From an uncultured Psychrobacter sp. (lineage in GTDB: Bacteria > Pseudomonadota > Gammaproteobacteria > Pseudomonadales > Moraxellaceae), in assembly GCF_947495825.1 (NCBI RefSeq), contig NZ_CANMAH010000013.1:23940-87939 (forward strand): DNA of 64,000 nucleotides. Direction: 5' to 3'. The notes under the pieces were generated by a model. The model made no database searches. It saw only the letters and a program-made list of their open reading frames with translations, and was not told the origin of the DNA. Position numbers and translations under genes: made by a program. Below are positions 1 through 8,910 of this stretch, piece after piece. Numbering within the stretch: the stretch's first letter is position 1; every line of letters starts with the position of its first letter.

Positions 1-1554
1 TTCAATGGTGGCAAACTGTTCGCCTTTAGCGGTCACCAAACTCTCAATACGGCTCAAACAAGGCAAAATAATATTGTTTGTACCAGGATATAGCATGGTG
101 CCGTTAAGTTTGGTTGCAACAAAAACATTTAATTCGTTGTTAGCTAGAGCTTGTTGAATAGCGCTAGTATTTGGTGCTGCGACCGCAAAGTTACCTCCCA
201 TACCCATAAAGGCTTTCAGCTTGCCGTCGATTAAAGCTTTTGCCCCAGCGACAACGTCATAACCATCTTCTTGCGGCATCGGACGTTCAAACACCCGCTC
301 AAGGCTGTCTAAAAGTTTTTGCTTAGGGCGTTCATGAATACCCATGGTTCTATCGCCCTGTACATTAGAGTGCCCACGAATTGGCGAAGCGCCAGCACCA
401 TCAATACCTATCATGCCCATAAGCAGTAGCAAATTGGTAATCATAGCCACATTGTCTTCGCCCTGCACATGTTGCGTAATGCCCATGCCCCAAGTACATA
501 TCGTCGCTGGACTATCGGCAACCAATTTTGCCAGTTTGACAATCTCTGCTTGTACAATACCGCTTCCGCGTTCAATATCCGCCCAGGTTTGTTCGGTTAG
601 CCACTCTTTTAAGGCTTCAAAACCTGTGGTATGTTCTGTAATAAAAGTGTGGTTGATTTTGTCATGCTCGACTAGCCATTTAGCCATACCCGTTAATAAA
701 GCTGCATCGCCGCCGATTTGAATTTGCACGACTTCATCAATCATCTCATCACTTTGACCTGCTGCCATGTGCGTCGGTTTTTGCGGATTTCTAAAAGCCT
801 TTAGCCCTTGTTCGCGCATCGGATTGATAGAAATAATTCGGCAGCCTTCTTTATGTGCATGCGCCAGCATCTCAAGCATGCGTGGATGATTGGTGGCTGG
901 ATTATGTCCAAAGGATAACAGCAGTTTGGCCTTTTCAAAATCTTCTAACATGACCGTAGCTTTACCAACGCCCAACTGCTTACCCAGCATAACGGATGTG
1001 GGTTCATGACACATATTGGAGCAATCAGGCAAGTTATTGGTGCCAAAACAGCGTACAAACAGCTGATACATAAAGGCAGGCTCGTTCGTTACTCGCCCTG
1101 AGGTATAAAACAAAGCGTCATCTGGCGAGTCAAGTTTATTCAACTCTTTTGCGATAATCTCATAAGCGGCTTGCCAAGAGATAGGCACATAGCGGTCCTG
1201 TGCTGCATCATACCGAAGCGGCTCTGATAAACGACCACTATGCTCAATCTCATAGCCGTTCCATTTCTGCAGCTCTTTGACTGTATGTTTTTCAAAGAAT
1301 GTGGCATCTGCTTTAGTAGACATAGCCTCACTAGCGATGACTTTGATACCAGTCTCACAGACATCAAGGGTTTTATGAGACTTATGATCAGGCCATGCGC
1401 AGCCTGGACAATCAAAACCCGTCTTGGGCTGATTGCTTTTTAGGACACTTAAGCTACCACGCGTAAAGGCTTTATAATCCATAAGCTTACGAGTGGAGGC
1501 AACGAGTGCTGGCCAACCAGCAGCAGGGTGAGAGTAGACAGGAATTTTGCGCAT
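1..1554 (-). CDS. Molybdopterin oxidoreductase, YdeP/FdhF-like alpha subunit (3' end beyond window)
   Basis: The frame is open from an ATG at 1554 to the left edge, so only the first 518 residues are seen; the family is usually about 750-780 residues. The N-terminus carries a Cys-x2-Cys pair (C49, C52, in FDCPGCAWPD) and the body has typical molybdopterin-oxidoreductase phrases such as GHNPATNHPR and FMGMGGNF. This fits the FdhF/YdeP group of cytoplasmic bis-MGD enzymes, related to formate dehydrogenase but often of unknown substrate and in some species linked to acid resistance. A GAGG ribosome site lies 7 bases before the start. No FdhD or other partner is visible on this side. The family is secure, the substrate is not. 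Confidence 0.85.
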   Translation of the reverse strand, partial: MRKIPVYSHPAAGWPALVASTRKLMDYKAFTRGSLSVLKSNQPKTGFDCPGCAWPDHKSHKTLDVCETGIKVIASEAMSTKADATFFEKHTVKELQKWNGYEIEHSGRLSEPLRYDAAQDRYVPISWQAAYEIIAKELNKLDSPDDALFYTSGRVTNEPAFMYQLFVRCFGTNNLPDCSNMCHEPTSVMLGKQLGVGKATVMLEDFEKAKLLLSFGHNPATNHPRMLEMLAHAHKEGCRIISINPMREQGLKAFRNPQKPTHMAAGQSDEMIDEVVQIQIGGDAALLTGMAKWLVEHDKINHTFITEHTTGFEALKEWLTEQTWADIERGSGIVQAEIVKLAKLVADSPATICTWGMGITQHVQGEDNVAMITNLLLLMGMIGIDGAGASPIRGHSNVQGDRTMGIHERPKQKLLDSLERVFERPMPQEDGYDVVAGAKALIDGKLKAFMGMGGNFAVAAPNTSAIQQALANNELNVFVATKLNGTMLYPGTNNIILPCLSRIESLVTAKGEQFATIE

Positions 1555-1705
1555 GACAAACCTCATGATAAATGGCAGCAGATAAGCTTTATGTAACAAC
1601 TATATAATGGCTAGCGAAAATTTTGTAGGAGCATTAACTATAGATAACAAAAAACCTTTAAGAAGCATGTATTTGAGTAGTTATTAATAAATTGTTTATA
1701 ACTTA

Positions 1706-1851
1706 TATAGTCGATTCTACATAAAACAGATGCATTATATTTCAACGCGGAACTGGTATAAATTTTTTTGGCGTGCTGCGCCTGCGCTGCTCGATGCTGC
1801 GTAAAATTTATCCCAGTCCCACTGTATCGTTTTTATACTGAATTCACTATA
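1706..1851. repeat. MITE-like inverted-repeat element, copy 1 (146 bp)
   Basis: The ends are imperfect inverted repeats: TATAGTCGATTC on the left and GAATTCACTATA on the right (10 of 12 positions pair). An inner pair, ACTGGTATAAATTTT and AAAATTTATCCCAGT, folds around a GC-rich centre. The same layout recurs at 48234-48370 with diverged sequence. There is no coding capacity. The outermost TA at each end could be a TA target duplication, as for mariner-type MITEs; that is inference. Confidence 0.75.
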
Positions 1852-1910
1852 AAAAGATGAGCGTGTTGAAACTTAAAATACAATTAAGACTTGAGATCTT
1901 TAAGCCAATA

Positions 1911-1938
1911 AAAAACGCCTGCTATTAAACAGGCGTCT
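1911..1938 (-). terminator. Rho-independent terminator of the ABC importer operon
   Basis: A 7-bp stem (ACGCCTG / CAGGCGT) with an 8-nt loop is followed, on the minus strand, by a run of T. It lies about 37 bases past the stop of the ATPase gene. Confidence 0.8.
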
Positions 1939-1974
1939 CTTAAATTTATAATTATGGCAACTTAATCAAATTGC

Positions 1975-2769
1975 TTAGCTCAAAATCAAGCTGTCGTCTT
2001 CGACTTTCTCACCGCGCGTTTGCTCAAACATATCGAGAAGATCATGGACGGTCATGCCGCGACGAATATCGCCTGCAACATCTAAGACCACTTGTCCTTG
2101 GTGTAGCATAACGGTACGCGTACCATGCGCTAAAGCCTGCTGCATGGAGTGGGTGACCATCATAGTGGTGAGATTATTGTCTGTCACAATCTTATCAGTC
2201 AGCTCTAACACAAAAGCAGCCGTCTTAGGGTCAAGGGCAGCGGTGTGCTCATCTAACAATAAAATCTTAGAAGGCTGTAACGAGGCCATTAGCAGACTAA
2301 CTGCCTGACGTTGTCCACCTGATAGCAGTCCCATACGGTCAGTTAGACGGTTCTCTAGCCCTAATTTTAAGACTGACAGCTTTTCTCGGAACAAGTCACG
2401 GTTGCTTTGATTCAAAGCAAAATTTAATCCACGTTTACCGCCGCGTTTATAGGCGAGCGCCATATTCTCTTCGATAGTTAAGGCCTCACAAGTACCCGCC
2501 ATCGGATCTTGGAACACGCGAGCAACCCAATGAGCGCGCTGATGAGCGGTTTTTTTGGTGACGTCAATGCCATTTAATAGTATTGAGCCACTATCAACTC
2601 GTGTAGTACCACTGACTGCATTCAAAAAAGTTGATTTACCAGCACCATTGGTACCGATAACCGTGACAAACTCGCCATCAGCGATGTTTAAATCAATACC
2701 GCGTAGGGCAGGGTTTTCGATAGGCGTGCCTGGGTTAAAAGTTAACCGTAAATCTGTGGCTTGCATCAT
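1975..2769 (-). CDS. ABC transporter ATP-binding protein (TrpZ/COG1101 type)
   Basis: A 264-residue ABC ATPase with Walker A GTNGAGKST near residues 39-47, signature LSGGQRQAVSLLMA, Walker B ILLLDEHTAALDP and the switch histidine in MVTHSM. ATPases with this DEHTAALDPKTA stretch accompany COG4120 permeases and COG2984 binding proteins, as here. It should power the importer formed with the permease and the two lipoproteins encoded upstream. The start is ATG-ATG behind AAGGAA. It is the last gene of the operon and is followed by a terminator. The ligand is not determined; tryptophan, tyrosine or other small aromatics are suggested by TrpXYZ relatives. Confidence 0.88.
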   Translation of the reverse strand: MMQATDLRLTFNPGTPIENPALRGIDLNIADGEFVTVIGTNGAGKSTFLNAVSGTTRVDSGSILLNGIDVTKKTAHQRAHWVARVFQDPMAGTCEALTIEENMALAYKRGGKRGLNFALNQSNRDLFREKLSVLKLGLENRLTDRMGLLSGGQRQAVSLLMASLQPSKILLLDEHTAALDPKTAAFVLELTDKIVTDNNLTTMMVTHSMQQALAHGTRTVMLHQGQVVLDVAGDIRRGMTVHDLLDMFEQTRGEKVEDDSLILS

Positions 2770-2838
2770 AATCGTGGTTCCTTATTATCTCTTTAAGCTA
2801 AAAGCTTCTTCAAGCTTGTATGGCTATCTTAGGCAGCA

Positions 2839-3738
2839 TTAAGCGCGAACTCTACGAGATAAAAACTTAGTTTTGGCTTTTGGCAATACTAAAGCCAATA
2901 CGACGAGTAGAGCGGTAATTAAGTTCAAATCTTGTGGACCAAAGCCAATACTACGCAGTGTATCACTCGACAATGCAACCTGAATGAACAGCTTATATAA
3001 TACTGCGCCGACGATTACAGCAAAGGTAATGAGCCAAATGCGTTTGGCAGGAATAATAGTCTCACCAATAATAACTGCTGCTAGACCAATGACAATAGTA
3101 CCGATACCGATAGAGATATCTGCACCGCCTTGCGTCTGTACAAACAGTGCTCCGGCCAAAGCGATCAAACCATTAGAGATTGCCATACCGATAATAGTCA
3201 TCCACGATGTGTTGATACCTTGTGCTTGTGCCATACGAAGGTTGGAGCCAGTCGCCCGCATGGACAAACCAGTTTCGGTGCTATAAAACCAATCTAACAG
3301 TAACTTGGCAACCAAGATGACCACGCCGATGATTAAACAGCGCATCCAATAACCGTTGCCATCAGTAACTAATGAGCTAAATACGGTGGTTTCGCCAAGC
3401 AGTGGTAGATTTGGTGCGCCCATAATACGCAGGTTGACAGAATACAGAGCAACCATGACCAAAATACTAGCAAGTAGCTGTAAAATACCTAGCTTGACAT
3501 GCAACCATGCAGTGACGATACCAGCGACTGACCCTGCCAGCATACCAAAAACACATGCCAGCCACGGATTAATACCAGCGACGATGGAGATACCAGCGAC
3601 CGCGCCACCTAACGGAAAACTTCCATCAGCGGTTAAGTCAGGAAAATCGAGGGTACGAAACGAGATTAGCACACCAAGTGCTACAAGGCCGTAAATCAGA
3701 CCACTTTCAAGCGCACCAAAAAAAGCGATTAAAGACAT
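2839..3738 (-). CDS. ABC transporter permease (TrpY/COG4120 type)
   Basis: A 299-residue integral membrane protein with eight or more hydrophobic segments and the phrase DFPDLTADGSFPLGGAV near residues 31-47, a hallmark of the COG4120/branched-chain-like permease group. It would form the membrane channel for the importer with the ATPase just downstream (69-base gap) and the two substrate-binding lipoproteins upstream. The C-terminus is basic (KAKTKFLSRRVRA) and probably cytoplasmic. The 281-base gap before it holds no gene that I accept. Only one permease gene is present, so the channel would be a homodimer. Confidence 0.87.
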   Translation of the reverse strand: MSLIAFFGALESGLIYGLVALGVLISFRTLDFPDLTADGSFPLGGAVAGISIVAGINPWLACVFGMLAGSVAGIVTAWLHVKLGILQLLASILVMVALYSVNLRIMGAPNLPLLGETTVFSSLVTDGNGYWMRCLIIGVVILVAKLLLDWFYSTETGLSMRATGSNLRMAQAQGINTSWMTIIGMAISNGLIALAGALFVQTQGGADISIGIGTIVIGLAAVIIGETIIPAKRIWLITFAVIVGAVLYKLFIQVALSSDTLRSIGFGPQDLNLITALLVVLALVLPKAKTKFLSRRVRA

Positions 3739-4019
3739 AAGAGATCAGTAAGTCATAACCAAGCGTTTAACGAAATGTATTCTAATGATGAATGTATAGG
3801 ATCATGGCGTATGCCAGTACTATCTGTCCCATCAACGTAGGAGTTAATATTCGTTAAACGTCTAAGTGGTGAATTTAACAGATTAAGCAATCTGCGGTTA
3901 GGGTAAATCAAAACATGTCGCAATTGAACATCAAAGCAGACGATAATTTGCATTATTCATTATGCTCGTTATTACCGTCTGTTTTAGGGTTTTAATTTTA
4001 GGCAGACTACAAAGGTGCG

Positions 4020-5060
4020 CTATTCTACCACTTCTTTTGCTTGGTCGATAACTGCTTGTGATAAGGTAATACCTTGCTCTTCTGCATGTGTTGGACTGAC
4101 ATACAAATCAAGCATTTGCGGTGTATATACCGGAATAGCGCCTGCTTCTTCACCATTTAAGATACGTACTACAATTTTACCAGTCTCGCGGCCAAGATCG
4201 TAATAATTTACGCCCAAAGCTGCAACAGCACCGCGCTCAACTGAGCTGGTATCTGAAGCAATTAGTGGAATCTTACTCTCTTTCGCGATTTGGTATAATG
4301 ACTCGTAAGCTGATACTACATTGTTATCGGTTGAGGTATAGATCGTATCGACCTTACCCTCAAGACTACGTGCTGCCATCGCAATATCGTTACTACGCTG
4401 AGCTGGCGCTTCATGCACATTGATACCAAGCGGCGTCAATTTTTCTTTTAAGTTTTTCAAAATGATGGTCGAATTGACTTCACCTGGACTATAGACGTAA
4501 CCGACGTCTTTAAGGTCCGGTATAATCTGGCGCATTAAGTCAATTTGTGGCTCATAGGGTAGGGCATCTGATGCACCTGTGACGTTAGTGCCAGAGCCAT
4601 CAAGCTTAGACACTAGCTTGGCTGCTACAGGGTCAGTCACTGCTGAAAATACCATTGGGATACTGCTGGTAGAGGCTGCAACAGACTGAGCAGATGGGGT
4701 TGCAATAGCGACGATGACATCCGGCTCGTCTGCGACAAACTGCTTAGCAATCTGTCCTGCTGTTGCTGTATTGCCCTGTGCGCTTTGGAAGTTGACCTCT
4801 AAGTTCTCACCGTCTTTAAAACCTGCGTCATTTAACTCGTCGATGACACCTTTACGTACATCATCAAGCGCTGGGTGCTCGACAATGGCGGTAATAGCGA
4901 CAGTCTTCATTGCGGTAGCGTCGTCGCCAGTAGCAGTACCATCAGTCGCACTAGTATCTTGTGCTGATTGGTTACAGCCGGTCAAGATAGCAGTACACAT
5001 ACCGCCCAACAACAAGGCTTTACTAAAATTAAAATGACCAAAACGGTTTTGATAAAACAT
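4020..5060 (-). CDS. ABC transporter substrate-binding lipoprotein 1 (TrpX/COG2984)
   Basis: 346 residues when started at the ATG at 5060, which sits 9 bases behind AGGAG; a longer GTG start at 5096 lacks a good ribosome site. A signal peptide ends in the lipobox LTGC, so the mature protein is a lipid-anchored periplasmic binding protein. The core phrases ITAIVEHPALDDVRKGV, NFQSAQGNTATAGQIAKQF and GYVYSPGEVNS mark the COG2984 family, which includes streptococcal TrpX. It is clearly paralogous to the neighbouring gene at 5138-6184. Two binding proteins sharing one permease and ATPase suggests two ligands or two affinities. The linker after the lipid cysteine is rich in Thr, Asp and Ala. Confidence 0.88.
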   Translation of the reverse strand: MFYQNRFGHFNFSKALLLGGMCTAILTGCNQSAQDTSATDGTATGDDATAMKTVAITAIVEHPALDDVRKGVIDELNDAGFKDGENLEVNFQSAQGNTATAGQIAKQFVADEPDVIVAIATPSAQSVAASTSSIPMVFSAVTDPVAAKLVSKLDGSGTNVTGASDALPYEPQIDLMRQIIPDLKDVGYVYSPGEVNSTIILKNLKEKLTPLGINVHEAPAQRSNDIAMAARSLEGKVDTIYTSTDNNVVSAYESLYQIAKESKIPLIASDTSSVERGAVAALGVNYYDLGRETGKIVVRILNGEEAGAIPVYTPQMLDLYVSPTHAEEQGITLSQAVIDQAKEVVE

Positions 5061-5079
5061 GGGTCTCACTCCTAAAATA

Positions 5080-5099
5080 ATAGTGTGTCCGTACACTAT
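5080..5099. promoter_or_regulatory. Dyad between the two binding-protein genes
   Basis: ATAGTGT and ACACTAT form a perfect 7-bp inverted repeat around 6 bases, 20 bases upstream of the ATG of binding protein 1 and inside the 77-base intergenic gap. It could be an operator or an RNA hairpin tuning expression of the downstream genes. There is no T-run, so it is not a normal terminator. Confidence 0.4.
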
Positions 5100-5137
5100 A
5101 TAAATAATTGACGTGCTGATTGTTATCTTACTACTTT

Positions 5138-6184
5138 TTATTTGGTATCGACATCAGTATCAGTGTTGATGGCGTTTTTGAGTAAATCTGCTGATAAGCT
5201 CACTCCTTGCTCAGCTGCATGCTTTGGACTTGCATATAAGGTTAAGGTGTTCATAACCTCAGGCTTAATAGTATCGACCGCTTCGCCATTTAATACTCGA
5301 TAAACCATTTTGCCAGTAGTACGGCCAAAATCATAATCGTTTACCCCAAGTGCCGCTGTCGCACCGCGTCTGACACTAAACTCATCTGAAGCAATAATTG
5401 GGATGTCAAGCTCGTTCGCTGCGCCTGCCATTGCCTCAAATGCAGACACGACATTGTTATCTAATGAAGTATAAATGACGTCAGCGCGGCCAGCAAGACT
5501 ACGTGTCGCCATGGCAACGTCAGTTGGACGATTGGCTGTTACATCTAGTATTTTGAGTCCACGTGCTGGTGCAGCCTCTTTGAGCTGATTAAGCACGACT
5601 ACAGAGTTGACCTCACCTGGGCTATAGACGTAGCCAATGGTTTTTGCATTAGGAGCAATTTTTTGAATGTTTTCTAACTGCGGCTCTATAGGCAATTGGC
5701 TAGATAGGCCTGTCACATTGGTTTGAATCGGGACGCCATTGTCATCGAGAAGTTTGGCTGCAACAGGGTCTGAGATGGCAGTATAAACAACTGGAACGGT
5801 TTTGGTTGACGCGACGATTGACTGAGCAGATGGCGTTGAAATGGCTACGATGGCATCTGGGTTGTCGCCTGCAAATTGCTTAGCAATCTGTCCTGCTGTC
5901 GCCGTATTACCCTGTGCGCTTTGGAAGTTAACCGTTAAGTTTTGGCCTTCGACATAACCGTTATCTGCCAACTCATCGATAATGCCGCGACGCATCTCAT
6001 CTAGTGATGGGTGTTCGACGATTTGAGTGATGGCTAATGTCTTGGCAGGCTTGTCAGCATCAGTTGCTGGGCTTTCATTGGTCGTTGTTGCAGTATCAGT
6101 GGAGTTTGAGCAGCCCATTAATCCAAGGGCAGTGCTGATAGCAGCACCATATAGGCTTAAGCGTAAGGTAGAAGCAATAGTCAT
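5138..6184 (-). CDS. ABC transporter substrate-binding lipoprotein 2 (TrpX/COG2984)
   Basis: A 348-residue lipoprotein with a signal peptide and lipobox LMGC, then a Thr/Asp/Ser-rich linker and a COG2984 ligand-binding fold (ITQIVEHPSLDEMRRGI, NFQSAQGNTATAGQIAKQF, GYVYSPGEVNS). It shares long identical stretches with binding protein 1 and is the promoter-proximal gene of the four-gene operon. The duplication has diverged most in the linker and in the C-terminal third. The start is ATG with a weak GAG-type ribosome site. The ligand is unknown; aromatic amino acids are only a family-level suggestion. Confidence 0.88.
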   Translation of the reverse strand: MTIASTLRLSLYGAAISTALGLMGCSNSTDTATTTNESPATDADKPAKTLAITQIVEHPSLDEMRRGIIDELADNGYVEGQNLTVNFQSAQGNTATAGQIAKQFAGDNPDAIVAISTPSAQSIVASTKTVPVVYTAISDPVAAKLLDDNGVPIQTNVTGLSSQLPIEPQLENIQKIAPNAKTIGYVYSPGEVNSVVVLNQLKEAAPARGLKILDVTANRPTDVAMATRSLAGRADVIYTSLDNNVVSAFEAMAGAANELDIPIIASDEFSVRRGATAALGVNDYDFGRTTGKMVYRVLNGEAVDTIKPEVMNTLTLYASPKHAAEQGVSLSADLLKNAINTDTDVDTK

Positions 6185-6514
6185 TATTAGATTAACTCAT
6201 AAGTTGTATCAATTCCAAAAACCAGATTCATCAAGCCTAACTGTAGTAGTGCTTGCACTCGTCTTCGTTATATTTGATCTTTAAAATATTATTAAAAAAT
6301 GCAAGTTAGCCAGTTCGATGCTATATTGATGTCAAGATAGCAGGCTAAACAGAGCAATCGTTCCGTCGATCGTTATGTTCATATTATGACAGTAATGTAA
6401 GTTAGCGCAATAAAAAATTAAAGCGCATCCGTCATAGGTGTTATTAAACAATGCTGTGGCACCTTTATAAAGCAATATAAAGCGGTTTTTAGTCGCTATA
6501 CTATAAAAAGGCCA
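6185..6514. other. Promoter region of the ABC importer operon
   Basis: 330 bases without a gene that I can support. It lies between the metG terminator and the first binding-protein gene and must carry that operon's promoter. I could not single out a convincing -35/-10 pair or riboswitch. Confidence 0.5.
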
Positions 6515-6548
6515 TAAAAAAAGATGCCAATAGTGACATCTTTTTTTT
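6515..6548 (-). terminator. Rho-independent terminator of metG
   Basis: AAAAAAAGATG pairs with CATCTTTTTTT across an 11-nt loop. Tracts of A and T on both sides would let it work in both directions. It lies 21 bases past the metG stop. Confidence 0.8.
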
Positions 6549-6569
6549 ATCTGACATTGTACTCGAAGC

Positions 6570-8672
6570 TTACGCTAAGGTATCACCAACGACACAGTCA
6601 TCAGGCAAGGTAACAACCGTTAGCCCAGTTTTTGGATCGCCAGTCGATAACACCATACCTTCTGAGACACCAAATTTCATCTTTCGCGGTGCAAGATTGG
6701 TCACACAAATCACCTTTTTATCAGCCAGTTGCTCAGGCTCATAAAACTTACGAATGCCGCTAAATACATTGCGCGGTTTGTCTTCACCGACATCTAAAGT
6801 AAATTGCAGTAACTTGTCCGCGCCTTCGACGTGGTTGCATTCTAAAACATGCGCCACTTTCATCTCAACTTTGGCAAAGTCTTCGATGCCGATATAATCT
6901 GTTTGCTCAGTATCAGTCTTGGCTGCCTGCGTGTTTTTGTCTGTTTTGCTGTTACTGTCTGCATCTGTATCGTTAGCAGTTGGCGTGGTAGATTGAGCCA
7001 AAGATTCTTTTGATGCCTCAACCATCGCCTCAATATCTTTTTCTTCGATGCGCTGCATGAGTGGCTTGAATTTATTGATTTTATGACCCAGTAGCCACTG
7101 GTTACGGCTGGCAAAGCTTAAGTCTTCAATATTCAAAAACGTTTTAGCGTTGGCGGTCAGCTCAGGCAATACTGGCGCAAGATAGACCATCAATTGACGG
7201 AAAATATTAATCGCCACTGAGCAGACGTCTTGAACTTCTTGCTCAGTGCCCTCGAGTTTGGCAAGCGACCAAGGTTTCTTCTCGTCAATATACTCATTGG
7301 CCTTGTCCGCGCACTGCATGATAAGGCGCATGGCGCGGGAGAACTCACGATTCTCATAAGCGGCAGCTATTTCATCACCGGTTTTGGTGATGTCTTCTAA
7401 CAACTCAGGCTCAGCGCAGACCTCTGAGAGCATGCCATCATACTTTTTAACGATAAAACCAGCACTACGACTGGCAATATTGACCACTTTACCCACCAAA
7501 TCAGAGTTGACCTTTTGCATAAAGTCTTCTAAATCTAGGTTAATGTCCTCGACTTTATCCGACAGCTTACTGGCGAAATAATAGCGCAAGTACTCAGGAT
7601 GCAAGTGCTCCGCATAAGTCTCAGCCTTAATAAAAGTGCCACGCGACTTACTCATTTTTTCGCCATTGACCATCAAGAAGCCGTGGGCAAAGACACCAGT
7701 TGGCGTACGCAGCTCACTGCCTGCTAGCATGGCTGGCCAAAATAACGCATGGAAGTACACGATGTCCTTGCCGATGAAGTGATAAACTTCTGTTTTGTGC
7801 TCGTTTTCTTGCGCCCAGTAACGATCAAAATCAAGTGCCTGATCTGTACCTTTACGCTTATCGCATAGGTTTTTAAAGCTCGCCATGTAGCCGACTGGCG
7901 CATCTAGCCATACATAAAAGTATTTGTCTGGCTCGTCGCTTGGGGTATCTGGGATTTGGAAACCAAAGTAGGGTGCATCACGTGAGATATCCCAACTGGC
8001 AAGTCCAGCTTCAAACCATTCTTGGAGTTTATTGGCGACCGATACTTGCAAGCGATTATCACTACGCGTCCAATCTTTTAAGAACTGCTCAAATTCTGGC
8101 AAGTCAAAGAAATAATGTTTCGAGGTTTTTAGCACAGGCGTGGCATCAGACAACGTCGAGTATGGATTTTTGAGGTCTGTCGCGTCATAAGTTGTGCCGC
8201 ATACTTCACAGTTATCACCATATTGATCCAGCGCACCGCACTCAGGGCAATCTCCTTTGACAAATCGATCGGCCAAAAATAATTGCTTTTCAGGATCAAA
8301 TAACTGTTCAACGTCTTTTGTACTGATATGGCCTGCGCTATTAAGACGGCGATAAATCAGCTCAGAGAAATGTTTGTTTTCTTCTGAATGAGTGGTGTGA
8401 TAATTGTCAAAGTTAATCAAAAACTTTGCAAAGTCCGCTTCATGTGAGGCTTTAACTGAGGCAATCTGCTCCTCTGGCGTGATGCCATTGGCTTCAGCTT
8501 TTAGCATGATTGCCGTACCATGTGCGTCATCCGCGCAGACATACGTAACCTGATGGCCTTGTGCCTTCATCGCACGTACCCAAATGTCGGTTTGAATATA
8601 TTCTACAAGATGCCCCAAATGGATATAGCCATTGGCGTAGGGCAGCGCACTGGTTACTAAAATCTCACGCAC
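6570..8672 (-). CDS. metG: Methionine--tRNA ligase
   Basis: 700 residues starting at the GTG at 8672. A GTG nine bases further upstream (8681) also opens the frame, but it is part of the AGGTGA ribosome site for the inner start, and homologues begin [15 protein letters not shown]. The class I HIGH-type motif is HLGH at about residues 18-21, zinc-binding Cys pairs (CPEC, CEVC) lie near 140-160, and KMSKS is near 338. A C-terminal Trbp111-like tRNA-binding domain ([16 protein letters not shown]) makes it the long dimeric form. A low-complexity Thr/Asp/Lys linker joins it to the catalytic body. It charges tRNA-Met in the cytoplasm. Its minus-strand orientation faces away from mrp-dcd. Confidence 0.97.
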   Translation of the reverse strand: MREILVTSALPYANGYIHLGHLVEYIQTDIWVRAMKAQGHQVTYVCADDAHGTAIMLKAEANGITPEEQIASVKASHEADFAKFLINFDNYHTTHSEENKHFSELIYRRLNSAGHISTKDVEQLFDPEKQLFLADRFVKGDCPECGALDQYGDNCEVCGTTYDATDLKNPYSTLSDATPVLKTSKHYFFDLPEFEQFLKDWTRSDNRLQVSVANKLQEWFEAGLASWDISRDAPYFGFQIPDTPSDEPDKYFYVWLDAPVGYMASFKNLCDKRKGTDQALDFDRYWAQENEHKTEVYHFIGKDIVYFHALFWPAMLAGSELRTPTGVFAHGFLMVNGEKMSKSRGTFIKAETYAEHLHPEYLRYYFASKLSDKVEDINLDLEDFMQKVNSDLVGKVVNIASRSAGFIVKKYDGMLSEVCAEPELLEDITKTGDEIAAAYENREFSRAMRLIMQCADKANEYIDEKKPWSLAKLEGTEQEVQDVCSVAINIFRQLMVYLAPVLPELTANAKTFLNIEDLSFASRNQWLLGHKINKFKPLMQRIEEKDIEAMVEASKESLAQSTTPTANDTDADSNSKTDKNTQAAKTDTEQTDYIGIEDFAKVEMKVAHVLECNHVEGADKLLQFTLDVGEDKPRNVFSGIRKFYEPEQLADKKVICVTNLAPRKMKFGVSEGMVLSTGDPKTGLTVVTLPDDCVVGDTLA

Positions 8673-8850
8673 TTTTATCACCTATATTTTTATATAAACG
8701 GGTTAGTTATCGTCATCGCACGCTATTTATGGCGAGCGGATGTGATGTTATCAACGGTAAAGCTGTTAAAAAAAGGAAAAATTTAAAAAGTGTGCCTATG
8801 ATACCGTAATTCGACCAAATTTGTGACAATCCTCGGTAATTAATCACGTT

Positions 8851-8886
8851 AAAAAACCCACCAAGTAAAGTACGAAGTGGGTTTTT
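8851..8886 (-). terminator. Rho-independent terminator of the GntP-type permease gene
   Basis: AAAAAACCCAC pairs with GTGGGTTTTT around a loop of about 15 bases, 25 bases past the stop. It is symmetrical enough to act on both strands. Confidence 0.8.
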
Positions 8887-8910
8887 ATGCACACAGTAAT
8901 GTAGATTTGT

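Larger units (their letters stand above)
1555..1974. other. Intergenic region with a MITE-like repeat and a terminator
   Basis: No gene is supported in these 420 bases. They contain the promoter side of the oxidoreductase gene, one full copy of a short inverted-repeat element (1706-1851) and the terminator of the ABC transporter operon (1911-1938). Confidence 0.7.

Noticed and set aside
3753..3953. A 66-codon minus-strand frame between the permease and binding-protein genes
   Set aside because: No ribosome site, no recognisable sequence, and length within chance for a 281-base gap.
8673..8681. Upstream GTG start of metG
   Set aside because: This GTG is part of the AGGTGA ribosome site for the GTG at 8672, and homologues start at the inner position.
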